Source: a virus
IMG/VR virus record: IMGVR_UViG_3300013120_000767
Location: 1-64,000 of that record
DNA: 64,000 nt
Reading direction: 5' to 3' (one strand)
Made by a program: the position numbers and the translations under genes. Each line of letters opens with the position of its first letter. Position 1 is the stretch's first letter. Shown here one piece after another: positions 1-6,980 of this stretch. The notes under the pieces were generated by a model, which had not been told where the DNA came from, did no database searches, and saw only the letters and a list, made by a program, of their open reading frames with translations.

Positions 1-461
1 GGCTGTTCTTCTTCCAAGGGCGTGAGGTCGGCGGGGGGACACATCCACTCCCCGAGCGCCCCACAGCCCCTTAGACCACTATCCAGGACAACGTAGATAC
101 ACCCCACGATGCCGCCTACCACCGTCCCCGGTCCTTGATGGGCAACCATCACCCTCTGTCCCTTGCGGAACCCGTGCCGGGACTCGGGCGTTTCTCTCGC
201 CAGCCTTGCTGCCTCTGCGACTGCCATGGCCTTTCCTATGTAACGATCAGCAAGACGCAGCTGGAATTCAGCCCGTACCTCTACCGTTTCTATCTCTTGT
301 CCCCCCACATCTTCGCTTATGGGCAGGCCCGACACACTAGGGTACGTCACCATGTACGAGTGTCGGGGGGGACGCTGCGGCAGTCGGGCCTTTGCCGCCT
401 GCCCGCGTCGGTTTTCCCGCTCAAGAATGCAGCTGATGATGCTGTTCAGTGTTTTTTTCAT
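1..461 (-). CDS. Hypothetical protein, 3' end beyond window
   Basis: An open frame of 153 codons starts at the ATG on 459-461 and is still open at base 1, so the C terminus is missing. The start overlaps the stop of the upstream gene as ATGA, which supports translational coupling and the start choice. The N terminus (MKKTLNSIISCILERENRR) is basic. The last third (about residues 95-135, with KGQRVMVAHQGPGTVVGG and YVVLDSG) has the look of a small SH3-like or CarD-type beta barrel, a weak impression only. No function is assigned. It is the last visible gene of the minus-strand operon. Confidence 0.7.
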   Translation of the reverse strand, partial: MKKTLNSIISCILERENRRGQAAKARLPQRPPRHSYMVTYPSVSGLPISEDVGGQEIETVEVRAEFQLRLADRYIGKAMAVAEAARLARETPESRHGFRKGQRVMVAHQGPGTVVGGIVGCIYVVLDSGLRGCGALGEWMCPPADLTPLEEEQ

Positions 462-919
462 GGTTTTCCTCCGACTCCTCCGTCGTTGGGCATTAGGATA
501 CTCTCCAATTTGTGCATGATGGCCTCACAGGCATCCCGAACCTCCAGGAGCATCCCATCCCCCTCAGGGGCCGCCTCGTTGATTTCGGCAATGAGGTCGC
601 AGGCGTCGTCCTTGACAGCTGTCAGTATTGAACGGACCTCTTTCAGCCGCGCCGAGGTTTCCCTTGTCAGTTTGGCCCCTTCCAGCATAGCTCTGGCATT
701 GGCCTCGCCTCCATGATGGGGGGCGAATACGCCGACCACCCCCACGCCGGGGACGGAGATGGTGTTGAACCAGTCACCATTCTCAAAGAAGGCCCTAAGC
801 CTCTCTTCGAGTTGTCGGTATTTCGCCTTTTGCTCCGGACCCACTTTTTCAACAAAGGCGGTGTCCCCGAGTTGGGATTGCTCCAGCTCCTCCAGGCGGT
901 GGATGAGGTCAGTGAGCAT
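458..919 (-). CDS. Hypothetical protein, mostly helical
   Basis: A 153-residue protein that I do not recognise. It begins MLTDLIHRLEELEQSQ and is rich in Glu, Lys and Leu, with likely helices at about residues 1-45 and 75-145. A Gly/Val-rich middle (around 55-70, VPGVGVVGVFAPHHGG) probably forms a turn or short strand. The start has GAGGAAGAGC upstream. It overlaps the upstream 71-residue gene by 11 bases and the downstream gene by four (ATGA), so it is part of the tightly packed minus-strand operon. A coiled-coil or regulatory small phage protein is possible but unsupported. Confidence 0.75.
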   Translation of the reverse strand: MLTDLIHRLEELEQSQLGDTAFVEKVGPEQKAKYRQLEERLRAFFENGDWFNTISVPGVGVVGVFAPHHGGEANARAMLEGAKLTRETSARLKEVRSILTAVKDDACDLIAEINEAAPEGDGMLLEVRDACEAIMHKLESILMPNDGGVGGKP

Positions 920-1124
920 GCTCTTCCTCTACCTGCTTGACTTGGCTGGTGAGTTCCAGGGGGCCCCATTCCTCTTCGAGCCGGGCCCTCAGTTCGCCGA
1001 TGTCCCGTAGGGTGCTCTGTTCGTTGAGTAGTCCCAACTTGTCGTTGGGGAACAGGCGCACCGTCAGTTCACCGATTTTGGCGGTGATGGTGAGGCCTCT
1101 AGTACTCGTCGTCTTCTTCGTCAT
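909..1124 (-). CDS. Small hypothetical protein
   Basis: A 71-residue protein (MTKKTTSTRGLTITAKIG...). I chose the ATG at 1122-1124 because GGAGG lies six bases upstream; longer readings use ATG codons inside or upstream of that ribosome site. It overlaps the end of the Toprim gene by 26 bases. The first half looks beta-rich (ITAKIGELTVRLF), the second half helical (LRDIGELRARLEEEW). No family recognised. Confidence 0.6.
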   Translation of the reverse strand: MTKKTTSTRGLTITAKIGELTVRLFPNDKLGLLNEQSTLRDIGELRARLEEEWGPLELTSQVKQVEEEHAH

Positions 1125-2070
1125 CTGCATCCTCCATGTCCAGTTCACGGACTAGTTCGGAGACTTCTTCCCAGTTGCGCTGAATCCCAACGAGGTCCCG
1201 TTTCTCTCGTTCTTCCCGGGCTCGTACTTTGTCGAAGTTTGCTTGGTCCATCCGCCTCAAGATTTCCTCTTGGATGATGCCTGAAAGGACGTCGGGGGGA
1301 AGAGCGTCCAGCTCCCAGCATTCTTCCCCGTACAGAGCGACATATTCAGCAAAGCGGGAGTCGGTCACTTTGGCTGGGTTGGGCGGTGGGTTGTATTCTT
1401 CCACTTGGTCCATGTTCAAGCCGGCCCTGAACACCCGCGGGGGGTTGTGCCCGTGGTGGGTGAGGAACAGAGTCAGCCGGTCCACCGTATCCCGGGTCAT
1501 GTCGATCCCGGAAGGGTCGTGGTCGCCCAGGTGGATAATGGTAGGTGTCTGCCCTCGGCGCAGGTGCCTGATGAGGCGTTGGGCGCCCACCCACATCCCG
1601 GTCTGGGAGTTGTATCCCAGGCAGGCATAGTAGGGCACGTCGAGGGGGTCGCAGGCGTGCTGGACGATTTCAATAAGACTTTCTTTTTCAACCCAGACTT
1701 CGATGCGTTGGGGTTGGGTGGCCCACTTGTCCCGACGGTAGCCGTAGACGCAGGCGTCGATGATCTCCGTTGGGCTGTTCCAGTGGGGGCGCTGCGGGGT
1801 GCCCGCACCCCGCAGTCCTCGGCGACGGTCTTCAATGGCGTCCCAGTCAACCAAGCCGGCCAAGCGGGCGTCCGAGATGAGGTTCCCCAGGTTGGAGTAC
1901 TCCCGTTGGGAGTTGGGGATGAGGTCGCGGCTCACAAACTGGTAGAAAAGTTGGCGGAGAGTAAGTGAAAAACCCTTGGCTAAGTACTCCTCGATGATGC
2001 TGTTGGCCCACTCGATCTTCGCCCGGGAGGACTCCCGGAATCGTTTGGGGGTGTAGCAGATTTTCGCCAT
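1099..2070 (-). CDS. TopoVI-A/Spo11-like Toprim protein (Mini-A type)
   Basis: A 323-residue protein with the two landmarks of the type IIB topoisomerase A subunit. An N-terminal winged-helix segment contains LRQLFYQF (residues 39-46), where Tyr43 lies where TopoVI-A/Spo11 carry the DNA-cleaving tyrosine. A Toprim domain follows, with EVWVEKE (124-130, the metal-binding Glu) and GDHDPSGIDM (182-191, the DxD pair Asp183/Asp185). It is slightly short for a TopoVI-A subunit, ends in an acidic tail, and no B (ATPase) subunit gene is nearby. This fits the stand-alone Mini-A relatives described from mobile elements, as I recall them. AAGGAGG precedes the ATG. The likely role is DNA cleavage or topology during replication or recombination; activity is inferred from motifs only. 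Confidence 0.7.
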   Translation of the reverse strand: MAKICYTPKRFRESSRAKIEWANSIIEEYLAKGFSLTLRQLFYQFVSRDLIPNSQREYSNLGNLISDARLAGLVDWDAIEDRRRGLRGAGTPQRPHWNSPTEIIDACVYGYRRDKWATQPQRIEVWVEKESLIEIVQHACDPLDVPYYACLGYNSQTGMWVGAQRLIRHLRRGQTPTIIHLGDHDPSGIDMTRDTVDRLTLFLTHHGHNPPRVFRAGLNMDQVEEYNPPPNPAKVTDSRFAEYVALYGEECWELDALPPDVLSGIIQEEILRRMDQANFDKVRAREEREKRDLVGIQRNWEEVSELVRELDMEDADDEEDDEY

Positions 2071-2099
2071 GCGGCCTCCTTCGCTTGCGGAGTGGTCGT

Positions 2100-2351
2100 T
2101 TACTGGCTTTTACCTCTGAATTCAATGTTTTCCTGGCTCACGAAGAACAGGGTCATATCCCGGACCTCGTAGTTCCAGCGGGCTCTTGCCCAATAGCGAA
2201 AGACGACGTACTCCATGTCTACTATCGCTCGGATGTGCAGCAATCGACCTTGGGTGTGATAGTAACGAAGAAACAGCTTCGTCCCGGGGACGATTTTTGC
2301 TGCTATGGGGCCCTTGAGGAACTTGTGATACTCCGCAAGTGCGCTGCTCAT
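2100..2351 (-). CDS. Small hypothetical protein
   Basis: An 83-residue protein, MSSALAEYHKFLKGPIAAK..., placed at the ATG that overlaps the upstream stop as ATGA; nine more codons are open upstream but lie inside the neighbouring gene. The centre is beta-rich and aromatic (KLFLRYYHTQG, VVFRYWARARW), compatible with a small beta barrel. Function unknown. Confidence 0.65.
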   Translation of the reverse strand: MSSALAEYHKFLKGPIAAKIVPGTKLFLRYYHTQGRLLHIRAIVDMEYVVFRYWARARWNYEVRDMTLFFVSQENIEFRGKSQ

Positions 2352-2710
2352 GCGAGCTCCAGCTGGACTCCTACCCACTCCCAGTATCCCAGGCGGGTGT
2401 TGCCGGCCGCGACCTCATCTTGCCAGTCGCCAACAGGGTGGTCGGGGTAGTGCCCCCAAAAACCCCCGTGCTCCTTGTGGGGAGGAGAGACCACTCTACG
2501 CAGTGCGGTCTGCACGTCCCGGGTGACGGGCCCGTGCAAGGTGCAGAACTGGTCCTGGGGGTGGAACTCCACAACGTGGGGGATCTCCCCCTCGCAGTCG
2601 TCCTGGTTGCTCACAAAGAAATCGTACTCCTCTCCGCCCACTACGAGGGAGCAACGGAGCTTGCCGGTGCTGTCGTACCATGGCATGGCGATGGTGAATT
2701 CAGTATTCAT
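2348..2710 (-). CDS. Hypothetical protein
   Basis: A 120-residue protein starting MNTEFTIAMPWYDSTGK, preceded by GAGGAGGACCA. It is rich in Trp, His and acidic residues (GGFWGHYPDHPVGDW at about 83-97). The start overlaps the stop of the zinc-ribbon gene (ATGA) and the end overlaps the next gene the same way, so all three are probably translated as a coupled set. No domain recognised. Confidence 0.7.
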   Translation of the reverse strand: MNTEFTIAMPWYDSTGKLRCSLVVGGEEYDFFVSNQDDCEGEIPHVVEFHPQDQFCTLHGPVTRDVQTALRRVVSPPHKEHGGFWGHYPDHPVGDWQDEVAAGNTRLGYWEWVGVQLELA

Positions 2711-2946
2711 TGGTCCTCCTCAGTTGGTTCGTCGCCCCTGCGGTACCACCACAGGGGCTCGACCTCGATGCCCAGTGTTTTTTTGAGCACGAAGGCCATT
2801 GGGTTTCCGAAGGCGACGGTGACGAAGTCCCGGTACTCCCCGCACACTTTGCAGTGCACGGTCAACCCGGAGTACGGGGGGTCTTCGCGCACCACTGTGT
2901 GCCCGCAGGTCAGTTCGTAGTCCCACAGGGGGCACTTCGAGCACAT
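2707..2946 (-). CDS. Small zinc-ribbon-like protein
   Basis: A 79-residue protein with cysteines arranged as CSKC near the N terminus (C2, C5), a lone C14, and a CKVC pair (C32, C35), enough for one treble-clef or zinc-ribbon site. The rest is hydrophobic and aromatic (FVTVAFGNPMAF, PLWWYRRG). GGGAG precedes the start by six bases. Small zinc ribbons of this kind often bind nucleic acid or protein; the role here is unknown. Coupled by ATGA to the following gene. Confidence 0.65.
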   Translation of the reverse strand: MCSKCPLWDYELTCGHTVVREDPPYSGLTVHCKVCGEYRDFVTVAFGNPMAFVLKKTLGIEVEPLWWYRRGDEPTEEDQ

Positions 2947-2949
2947 GGG

Positions 2950-3282
2950 CTACTCCCGTTTCTTTGCCTCTTCCCGCACTTCTTGGAAGATGGCCTCCCT
3001 TTCTGCCAAGTAGCCGGCGTAGTCGATGCCGAGGAAATCAGCAATGAATTCTTCCGGCTTGAGGCGAATGGGGACGAACGTTGGTATGGTGGGCCCAACC
3101 CACAGCCCGTCTTCGTCGACGCAGTCGGGGTCATCTGCGTATTCCGGGTCAGGAGCGTCCTCGACGTACTTGCAGAAAACCCACCCTTTCCCCTCCGTTA
3201 TCCAATCATAGAACTCCTGAGCGAGGTCTCTTTTCACCTTGTTCGCCAGGAGCTTGTCCAGCTCCGGTGTTGGTTTTGCCAT
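2950..3282 (-). CDS. Hypothetical protein
   Basis: A 110-residue acidic protein starting MAKPTPELDKLLANKVKRD. The start is set by AGGAGG five to eight bases upstream and by the TAATG overlap with the preceding stop; the frame stays open further upstream but that part is inside the neighbouring gene. The middle is Asp/Glu/Pro rich (VEDAPDPEYADDPDC) and the ends look helical. No known family. Confidence 0.7.
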   Translation of the reverse strand: MAKPTPELDKLLANKVKRDLAQEFYDWITEGKGWVFCKYVEDAPDPEYADDPDCVDEDGLWVGPTIPTFVPIRLKPEEFIADFLGIDYAGYLAEREAIFQEVREEAKKRE

Positions 3283-3539
3283 TACTCCTCCTTGCAGGCC
3301 GTCGCCATCCATCCGGCGTACTTGTCTCTTATTCTGTATGCCTTGGTTCGGGAACCAACCACCAACTCGAGTTGGCACTTGGTTCCAGCTTTGGTGAGGC
3401 GGGGCCCTCCCGGTAGCTGGTCGGGGAATTTCGTTCCCCGCAGGCACACCGAGTGGGCTCCCTTGACTGTGCTGGTGACGAACACCCGTACAGGCTTCTT
3501 GGTGTGGTGTAGCAACCACAGGAAATCTTTCTTCAGCAT
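3282..3539 (-). CDS. Small basic hypothetical protein
   Basis: An 85-residue basic protein, MLKKDFLWLLHHTKKPVRVF..., with beta-strand-like segments (VRVFVTST, CQLELVVGSRT). The stop overlaps the next start as TAATG. Lysine and arginine content suggests nucleic-acid contact, but no motif confirms this. Confidence 0.65.
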   Translation of the reverse strand: MLKKDFLWLLHHTKKPVRVFVTSTVKGAHSVCLRGTKFPDQLPGGPRLTKAGTKCQLELVVGSRTKAYRIRDKYAGWMATACKEE

Positions 3540-3835
3540 GGGATTACCTGTACCCCTCCCCGAGGCCCGAAACGAATGATGCGGTCTGGGTACCAGTAGG
3601 GGTCATCCAAATGAGGCTTGTCGAAGAATAGCTGCATTTCAGCGCCGTGCCCATACTCATAAGCACTTGCGCCGGCGTCGACGCAAGGGCACCGACTCCG
3701 CGTGACGGGGTCCCACCCGTCTCCGCGACACTCGAAGATCTCCCGGGCGCCGGTGATGCTGGGAAACTCTTCAAGGTCGCTCCTCTCAGGGGTTGCATAG
3801 CTGCTCCCCCCGTACCACAACCCCCAGACTTTCAT
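3533..3835 (-). CDS. Hypothetical protein
   Basis: A 100-residue protein starting MKVWGLWYGGSSYATPER, preceded by AAGGGGGAAAGA. The N-terminal WGLWYGGSSYA followed by a central FECRGDGW and CPCVD gives it a compact, aromatic, cysteine-containing character. I have a general impression of similar small proteins in actinobacterial phages, but I cannot name a family. It sits in the middle of the small-gene operon and overlaps the next gene by seven bases. Confidence 0.65.
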   Translation of the reverse strand: MKVWGLWYGGSSYATPERSDLEEFPSITGAREIFECRGDGWDPVTRSRCPCVDAGASAYEYGHGAEMQLFFDKPHLDDPYWYPDRIIRFGPRGGVQVIPC

Positions 3836-3849
3836 TCTTTCCCCCTTCG

Positions 3850-4356
3850 CTAGCCCCTCTTCTTGGCCGCTTCATCGAGTTCGTCCCACCGAGGGTCGTC
3901 AGTGAGCACCAGCACCTTAGCGAACGCCATGTAGGCCATAGATAATTCTCGGGCTATTCGTGCCCGTTTGTCAATAGGCTCGTCTGGGTCGCTGATGGTG
4001 TCCCTCAGTCCTTGGGTGTCGACCAGGGAGGGAAGTGGGGGAGCGCCTCCCCGCTGTTTGAGCCACTGGCGTTTCCGCCGAGTGACTAAGGAATTGCCCT
4101 TTGCCCCGCAGGTTTCGCAGTAGTATTTCCCCTTAGGATCTGCTTCCTCCTCCTCGTAGAAGGTTCCGTCCACTCCCGTCCACTCGGTTATGGTGTGGAC
4201 GTCGCCGTGTCCGTCTGTAGCTACAAGAGCAATCCCCACCGAACGAGGGACGTTGGTGTTATGGTAGACTTCCGTGCTCCCGCAGAAAGGGCAGCGGGGA
4301 ATGAGGCTTTGCTCTTCGGCGATCTTCTGTGCCTCGCTTTTGTCTTCGTCAATCAT
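3850..4356 (-). CDS. Zinc-ribbon (Lar-like) hypothetical protein
   Basis: A 168-residue protein with an N-terminal zinc ribbon: CPFCGS at about residues 20-25 and CETCG at about 80-84, the spacing typical of phage Lar-type restriction-alleviation ribbons and related treble-clef proteins. A helical C-terminal half follows (RARIARELSMAYMAF, DELDEAAKKRG). I chose the ATG at 4356 because GGAGGACCTCA lies directly upstream; a longer open frame upstream overlaps the previous gene. Restriction alleviation is only one possibility and rests on the ribbon alone. Confidence 0.6.
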   Translation of the reverse strand: MIDEDKSEAQKIAEEQSLIPRCPFCGSTEVYHNTNVPRSVGIALVATDGHGDVHTITEWTGVDGTFYEEEEADPKGKYYCETCGAKGNSLVTRRKRQWLKQRGGAPPLPSLVDTQGLRDTISDPDEPIDKRARIARELSMAYMAFAKVLVLTDDPRWDELDEAAKKRG

Positions 4357-4735
4357 TGAGGTCCTCCAGGTACTTGATGGACTCCTCCAGCCACTCCCGT
4401 TCGTCTTCCCCCTGCTGCTCGAAGTAGGCGGAGATAGCCGCATCTTTGTCTTTTGGGGCTTCCTCTCGGGGGCTCCCCATGACGTCTTCCCAGTCCTCCA
4501 TTGCATACTCGTGCAGACGGTTGGTCATACCATCTTCGGTAGCAGTGATGAAAACGGTGGGGGAGTCCCCCAGATAGGTGATGACGGCCACGTGGACCCG
4601 GGGCGTTTCCCCCAAGGCTGCCACGGCCAGTACGTGTGCGTCGTCGAGATCCTGCCAATCGACAGAACCCCCCGACTTTTCCCCGTTCTTGTACGCCTGA
4701 ACGAGGGCTTTGCATGCGTCAACTAGCTTCTTCAT
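4349..4735 (-). CDS. Hypothetical protein
   Basis: A 128-residue acidic protein starting MKKLVDACKALVQAYKNGEK. It has a beta-rich centre (VHVAVITYLGDSPTVFITAT) and a helical acidic C terminus (EREWLEESIKYLEDLND). GGAGG lies about ten bases before the ATG. It overlaps the next gene by eight bases. Function unknown. Confidence 0.7.
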   Translation of the reverse strand: MKKLVDACKALVQAYKNGEKSGGSVDWQDLDDAHVLAVAALGETPRVHVAVITYLGDSPTVFITATEDGMTNRLHEYAMEDWEDVMGSPREEAPKDKDAAISAYFEQQGEDEREWLEESIKYLEDLND

Positions 4736-4763
4736 GTCTGGAATACCTCCGTTCTAGATTCCA

Positions 4764-4880
4764 TCAGCGGCGGACACTTTCGGCTTCAGCAAACTTGTCC
4801 AGGGGGGGGTGTTCCTCGTCGTAGCGAACGCCGTCTGTAGCTTCAAATGAGTCGTCGAGCCTTGCCCCACACCCCGTCAC
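4764..4880 (-). CDS. Possible 38-codon gene or frameshifted tail
   Basis: An open frame encodes VTGCGARLDDSFEATDGV followed by about 20 more residues (YDEEHPP, DKFAEAESVRR) and fills the gap between two neighbours. It overlaps the last codons of the 107-residue gene in the +1 frame relative to it. The GTG start has no good ribosome site, so it could be a small independent gene, or the real C terminus of the upstream gene reached through a frameshift or sequencing indel. Codon choice looks like coding sequence. Confidence 0.35.
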   Translation of the reverse strand: MTGCGARLDDSFEATDGVRYDEEHPPLDKFAEAESVRR

Positions 4881-5166
4881 CGGGGGAAGGCAGGCACTCG
4901 TTGGGGGCGATGTGGAGTTGCCAGTGGTAATCCAGATTCCCTTTGTCTATGCCAATCAGGCGAGCGTCCGTGACTCGGTCCGGGTGAGCGTCCCCCGGCC
5001 GGATGCACGTTACTTCTCCGCCGCAGTGATTGGCTACGGTCTGCGCAATGTCCCGGAGGAACCGAGTGTACCGGTCGCGGTCCATCCCCTCCCCTCGGCT
5101 GGCGGGGTCGCAGATGAGGTCCGCTACCAGCGCGGCAAGCTCTGTTTCGGTGATGATTTTCGGCAT
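4843..5166 (-). CDS. Hypothetical protein
   Basis: A 107-residue protein starting MPKIITETELAALVADL. The start overlaps the stop of the PP-loop gene as TAATG, with GAGGACCAAC just upstream. The N-terminal half is helical (RYTRFLRDIAQTVANH), the second half carries likely strands (LIGIDKGNLDYHWQLHI). The C terminus may continue in another frame (see the feature at 4764). No function assigned. Confidence 0.65.
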   Translation of the reverse strand: MPKIITETELAALVADLICDPASRGEGMDRDRYTRFLRDIAQTVANHCGGEVTCIRPGDAHPDRVTDARLIGIDKGNLDYHWQLHIAPNECLPSPGDGVWGKARRLI

Positions 5167-6188
5167 TATGTTGGTCCTCCGCCCTTCTTGAAGGCGCCCG
5201 TTGGGCATTCCCATGGGTCCGTAGTGATGGGGTGATTGTACTGGTGACTGCGCCCGGCTTCTATGGCCCAGGCTGCCGAGTGGGGGAGCCACCTGAGGTA
5301 GCTGGTTCCCCTATCAGCGAGTTCGGGAAGGGTCGTCCCGTCGCGCAGTGTATGCCGCAATGCCACTTCGTACTCGGCAATTTCAGCAAACTGTTCCGGG
5401 AAGAGTTCCCGTACGGTGGCCCACTGGTCTGGGTTGCCGAAGATGCAGGCAGCGCAAGACAGCCGGCCGAAGCCCAGGTGGTACGCCGGATGGGGGTTGA
5501 CCCCATAGTTCTTGATGGTGTCCCACACTTGCTTCTCAGGAAAGTCGATGACCGGCCGCCAGTGAGTGATGATTCGCTTCCTGGTGGAGGCCCGATCGTT
5601 TTCCGCTTCCAAGTACTTGGCCCGACCAGGGGATTCCTCTCGCCTCTCTCCGGTGACGAACAGGAAGAACCCCCGTGCGAAGGTTGGGTCGTTGGCGAAG
5701 ATTTTGTCGCCCACGTCGATTTTGAGGTAGGCTGAGCACCAGCGCCGGGTCAGGTCGGCAGCGATGGCCGGGAACCGTCGCCTGGTGCCCTTGGGGCCCT
5801 TCCCGCCTGTGCGGGCGATGCCGCCCCCAACCAACTCCAAAGAGGTGGGGGCAGTGGGCTCATTGTCTCGTAGTAGCTCCCTGCGAAAGCCCCCTTCCTT
5901 CCACGAGAAGTAGAGGTCGATTTCCAGCTGCTCAGCGGCGGCGCAGCAGTAGTCGGACGTGCAGGGCCAATCAAAGAAGGGGGTGGCCCCGCCCTCCACG
6001 TCGTGGTGCCACAGGTACATTTGCTCTGGCGGGCACCCGAGGTCCAGCAACTTCATCGTGCTGGCTTGGGAGTCCTTCCCACCGCTAAAAGCGATGATGA
6101 CTTTGTCGTAAGCCGAGAAGTCCCCAGCCTTGGCTCGGTTCAGCTCACGCAGTTGCTTTTGAGACAGCTCCATGTTCCGGCTTGCCAT
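5166..6188 (-). CDS. PAPS-reductase/DndC-family PP-loop protein
   Basis: A 340-residue protein of the adenine-nucleotide alpha hydrolase superfamily. The PP-loop SGGKDS is at residues 35-40, within VIIAFSGGKDSQAS, and binds the pyrophosphate of ATP or PAPS. A C-terminal LSCAACIFGNPDQW resembles the cysteine segment of phage CysH-like proteins, and a middle RRWCSAYLK segment is typical of this group. I placed the start at MASRNMEL because GGAGG lies six bases before it. Phage members of this family are often annotated as PAPS reductase, but the same fold serves DNA phosphorothioation and tRNA thiolation. No other sulfur-assimilation gene is nearby, so the substrate is open. Confidence 0.75.
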   Translation of the reverse strand: MASRNMELSQKQLRELNRAKAGDFSAYDKVIIAFSGGKDSQASTMKLLDLGCPPEQMYLWHHDVEGGATPFFDWPCTSDYCCAAAEQLEIDLYFSWKEGGFRRELLRDNEPTAPTSLELVGGGIARTGGKGPKGTRRRFPAIAADLTRRWCSAYLKIDVGDKIFANDPTFARGFFLFVTGERREESPGRAKYLEAENDRASTRKRIITHWRPVIDFPEKQVWDTIKNYGVNPHPAYHLGFGRLSCAACIFGNPDQWATVRELFPEQFAEIAEYEVALRHTLRDGTTLPELADRGTSYLRWLPHSAAWAIEAGRSHQYNHPITTDPWECPTGAFKKGGGPT

Positions 6189-6288
6189 AGGCACCCTCCA
6201 GTAAGCAAGCAGCAACTCCTCCACACGAGCACCTTGCCCAGGCTTGGCGTTGTCTGCGGTGAGGTTGGTGATTGGCTCTGAATCTCAT
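6145..6288 (-). CDS. Possible 47-codon gene
   Basis: A short frame, MRFRANHQPHRRQRQAW..., starts with ATGA overlapping the stop of the gene at 6285 and has AAGGA five bases upstream. It contains CSCGG and overlaps the start of the PP-loop gene by 44 bases. The start signal is good, but the length and overlap leave it doubtful. Confidence 0.35.
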   Translation of the reverse strand: MRFRANHQPHRRQRQAWARCSCGGVAACLLEGAYGKPEHGAVSKATA

Positions 6289-6842
6289 GATTTCCTTCTA
6301 ACTTCTTGGAGCCCCCGGAGGAACTGCGTACGGGTTACCCGAGTCATATTTACGGGGTGCTCTACACCCCATATTCCTACCGCTGGGCAGTTCCGGGACC
6401 ACGTTTGCACCACCCGGAACTCCGGGTCCGGTAATTCGGGGGCGCCAGTCAACCCCCGAAGTTCGAAGACCTCGCCGTAAACCATGTAGGGTCCGTCCTC
6501 CCCCTCCACCTGACGCATGTAGAATGCCCCCGGCGGGCAGTTCGGGGGTGCTCCCTCCTTGGTTGTCACGGAGATCCGGCGTTCTTCTCTTTGGTAGGTC
6601 GTCACCGAAACCCGCAGGTAGGAGAATTCCTCGACAATGGCAGTAGCGATGCCCTGAGCAAGCTCGTTTGGGTCGCCGAGGAGTTCTAGGCAGGTTGTTT
6701 CAAAGGAGCTCTTCTGCCTTTCTTTGTCCCAGTTTTCCCCTTCTATGCCTTGGACTTTGCCTGCCAGAAGTCGGACTTGCTCGTGGACGTATCGTTGTGG
6801 TACCCCGCTTACCTCCACTAAGAACCAGTAGTTGCTGCGCAT
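6285..6842 (-). CDS. Hypothetical protein, first gene of minus operon
   Basis: A 185-residue protein starting MRSNYWFLVEVSGVPQ, with GGAGGG four bases before the ATG. It is the promoter-proximal gene of the minus-strand operon. It looks alpha/beta (helix around 35-75, strands FSYLRVSVTTY and RRISVTT at about 73-92) and has a C-terminal segment rich in Val, Trp and Arg. I do not recognise a family. A low-salience early protein is likely, given its position beside the divergent promoter region. Confidence 0.7.
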   Translation of the reverse strand: MRSNYWFLVEVSGVPQRYVHEQVRLLAGKVQGIEGENWDKERQKSSFETTCLELLGDPNELAQGIATAIVEEFSYLRVSVTTYQREERRISVTTKEGAPPNCPPGAFYMRQVEGEDGPYMVYGEVFELRGLTGAPELPDPEFRVVQTWSRNCPAVGIWGVEHPVNMTRVTRTQFLRGLQEVRRKS

Positions 6843-6902
6843 TTAACCCTCCATAAAAATAGCCTATTTTGGGAGTGAGGGCAATTCCCTCCTCCCATTT
6901 CT

Positions 6903-6911
6903 CTTATAGCA
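6903..6911 (-). promoter_or_regulatory. Putative extended -10 promoter, minus operon
   Basis: On the minus strand the sequence reads TGCTATAAG, a TGn-extended -10 hexamer, about 60 bases before the first minus-strand start. No convincing -35 is present. It would drive the small-gene operon leftwards. Confidence 0.4.
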
Positions 6912-6926
6912 GATGGGGCGAAAGTT

Positions 6927-6955
6927 TTGAGTTGCGCACGGGGGAGTAATAGTGT
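6927..6955 (+). promoter_or_regulatory. Putative promoter of biosynthetic island
   Basis: TTGAGT, a 17-base spacer and TAGTGT precede the first plus-strand gene by about 26 bases. An overlapping alternative is TTGCGC, 17 bases, TAAAAC. Both hexamers deviate from consensus, so this is a candidate only. Confidence 0.35.
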
Positions 6956-6980
6956 AAAACTTAAATGAATTGGGGGAGTC

